DNA of 64,000 nt from Geobacter sp. AOG1 (lineage in GTDB: Bacteria > Desulfobacterota > Desulfuromonadia > Geobacterales > Geobacteraceae). The stretch lies in the NCBI RefSeq assembly GCF_019972315.1, contig NZ_BLIZ01000001.1:1004513-1068512 (forward strand), given 5' to 3'. Positions 62,984 to 64,000 of the stretch are shown in pieces. The position numbers were made by a program, and so were the translations under genes. The stretch's first letter is position 1. Each line of letters begins with the position of its first letter. Under the pieces are notes generated by a model. That model did not search any database. It saw nothing but the letters and a program-made list of their open reading frames with translations, and was not told the origin of the DNA.

Positions 62984-64000
62984 GTGGCAAAGATCAACGA
63001 CAACTACCTGAAACTCAAAGCCGGCTATCTCTTCCCGGAGATCGGCCGCCGCGTGCGCGAATTTTCCGCCGCCAACCCTGACGCCAAGGTGATCCGCCTG
63101 GGGATCGGCGACGTCACCCGTCCGCTCCCCCCCGCCATCCTCAAGGCGTTCCACGACGCTGTGGACGACCTGGCCACCACCGAGCGCTTCGCCGGCTACG
63201 GCCCGGAGCAAGGATACGACTGGCTCATCAACGCCATCATCGAGAAGTCCTACAAGCCGCTGGGGGTCAGCCTCAAGACCGAGGAGATGTTCATCTCCGA
63301 CGGCTCCAAGTGCGACTGCGCCAACATCCTGGACATCTTTGCCCTGGACAACGTGGTGGCCATCGGCGACCCTGTCTACCCCGTGTATAACGATACGAAC
63401 GTCATGATCGGCCGCACCGGCGAGGCGGACGAGAAGGGGTACTACAAGAACATCGTCTACATGCCGTGCAACGAGGCGAATAACTTCATCCCTTCGCTCC
63501 CGACAAGCAAGGTGGACATCATCTACCTCTGCTTCCCCAACAACCCGACCGGCACCGTGGCCAGCAAGGCCGAGCTGAAGAAGTGGGTCGACTACGCCAA
63601 CGCCAACGATGCGGTGATCTTCTTCGACGCCGCCTATGAGGCGTTCATCACCAACCCGGAGATCCCCCACTCCATCTACGAGATCGAAGGAGCCAAGAAG
63701 TGCGCCATCGAGTTCCGCTCCTTCTCCAAGACTGCCGGCTTCACCGGTGTCCGCTGCGGCCTGGTGGTCGTGCCGGAAGAGGTGATGGGGACCACCAGCA
63801 CGGGCGAGCGGTACAGCTTCAACAAGCTCTGGCTGCGCCGCACCACCACAAAGTTCAACGGCGCCTCCTACCCGGTCCAGCGCGCCGCCGCCGCGGTCTA
63901 CTCCGACGAAGGGTGGAAGCAGACCAGGGAGATCATCGACTACTACATGGAGAACGCCCGCATCATCCGTGAAGGGCTGAAAGAGGCCGGCGTCACCTGC
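62984..64000 (+). CDS. dapL: LL-diaminopimelate aminotransferase (partial, C-terminus beyond the window)
   Basis: 339 residues are visible and the frame is open at the right edge (about 410 expected). Fold-type I PLP enzyme that converts tetrahydrodipicolinate directly to LL-diaminopimelate, bypassing the succinylase or acetylase steps. [69 protein letters not shown] and the PLP lysine in [14 protein letters not shown] are characteristic of DapL. GTG start at 62984 with GGAGG upstream. Presence of dapA-dapB-dapL supports the aminotransferase variant of lysine synthesis. Confidence 0.97.
   Translation, partial: MAKINDNYLKLKAGYLFPEIGRRVREFSAANPDAKVIRLGIGDVTRPLPPAILKAFHDAVDDLATTERFAGYGPEQGYDWLINAIIEKSYKPLGVSLKTEEMFISDGSKCDCANILDIFALDNVVAIGDPVYPVYNDTNVMIGRTGEADEKGYYKNIVYMPCNEANNFIPSLPTSKVDIIYLCFPNNPTGTVASKAELKKWVDYANANDAVIFFDAAYEAFITNPEIPHSIYEIEGAKKCAIEFRSFSKTAGFTGVRCGLVVVPEEVMGTTSTGERYSFNKLWLRRTTTKFNGASYPVQRAAAAVYSDEGWKQTREIIDYYMENARIIREGLKEAGVTC

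Overview
The window is a GC-rich chromosomal segment that looks like a member of the Geobacteraceae (Desulfuromonadales, the former Deltaproteobacteria). Evidence for this is the gene order (ileS-lspA, tolQRAB-pal-cpoB, hrcA-grpE-dnaK-dnaJ, cinA/recA/pilT/recX/alaS, then argBDFGH running into dapA-dapB-dapL), the use of LL-diaminopimelate aminotransferase for lysine synthesis, the periplasm-oriented protein set and the free-standing PAS and membrane sensor modules. The assignment rests on gene content and memory, not on a search. Nearly every base lies in or near a housekeeping gene. There is no prophage, insertion sequence, CRISPR array, rRNA or recognisable tRNA.

Layout. 1-4.1 kb (minus strand): 5' part of mfd, then lspA and ileS. 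4.2-6.75 kb (plus): kup and a ResB-like membrane protein. 6.9-8.2 kb (minus): periplasmic cyclophilin and a short PrmA-like methyltransferase. 8.3-14.7 kb (plus): phosphohexomutase, a small proline-rich secreted protein, uvrA, a membrane sensor module, an EamA transporter. 14.7-15.7 kb (minus): DUF3187-like outer-membrane protein. 15.9-23.5 kb (plus): class A PBP, HU, YbgC thioesterase, YeeE/YedE transporter with a TusA-like partner, PAS protein, glycosyltransferase, small conserved protein. 23.6-25.2 kb (minus): gamma-carbonic-anhydrase-like protein, nadA. tatA (plus) is divergent from nadA. 25.7-31.4 kb (minus): cpoB, pal, tolB, tolA, tolR, tolQ and a nitrilase-family amidase. 31.5-40.7 kb (plus): hemW, CIRCE-controlled hrcA-grpE-dnaK-dnaJ, PLD-like protein, larB-larC, pgpA. 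40.7-50.8 kb (plus): cinA, sensor kinase, recA, pilT-like ATPase, recX, alaS, receiver-kinase hybrid. 51-64 kb (plus): argB, argD, argF, argG, Nudix protein, an unrecognised nitrilase-like protein, argH, a lipoprotein, a WG-repeat protein, dapA, dapB and the 5' part of dapL.

The most unusual content is between the genes. Seven copies of an element of about 120 bp, here called family B, begin at or within a few bases of the stop codon of a gene, always in the same orientation as that gene (nadA, argB, argF, argG, the Nudix gene, the nitrilase-like gene and dapB). Each folds as a long stem-loop. The outer stem sequence differs from copy to copy but stays complementary in nearly all of them, and the inner hairpin also shows compensatory change. 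A second, 161-162 bp family (A) follows the resB-like gene and argH and shows compensatory differences between its two copies. Further, unrelated long inverted repeats follow ileS, dapA and dnaK. This looks like a genome-wide habit of placing large structured repeats in 3' untranslated regions inside operons, and it is the best candidate here for an undescribed system.
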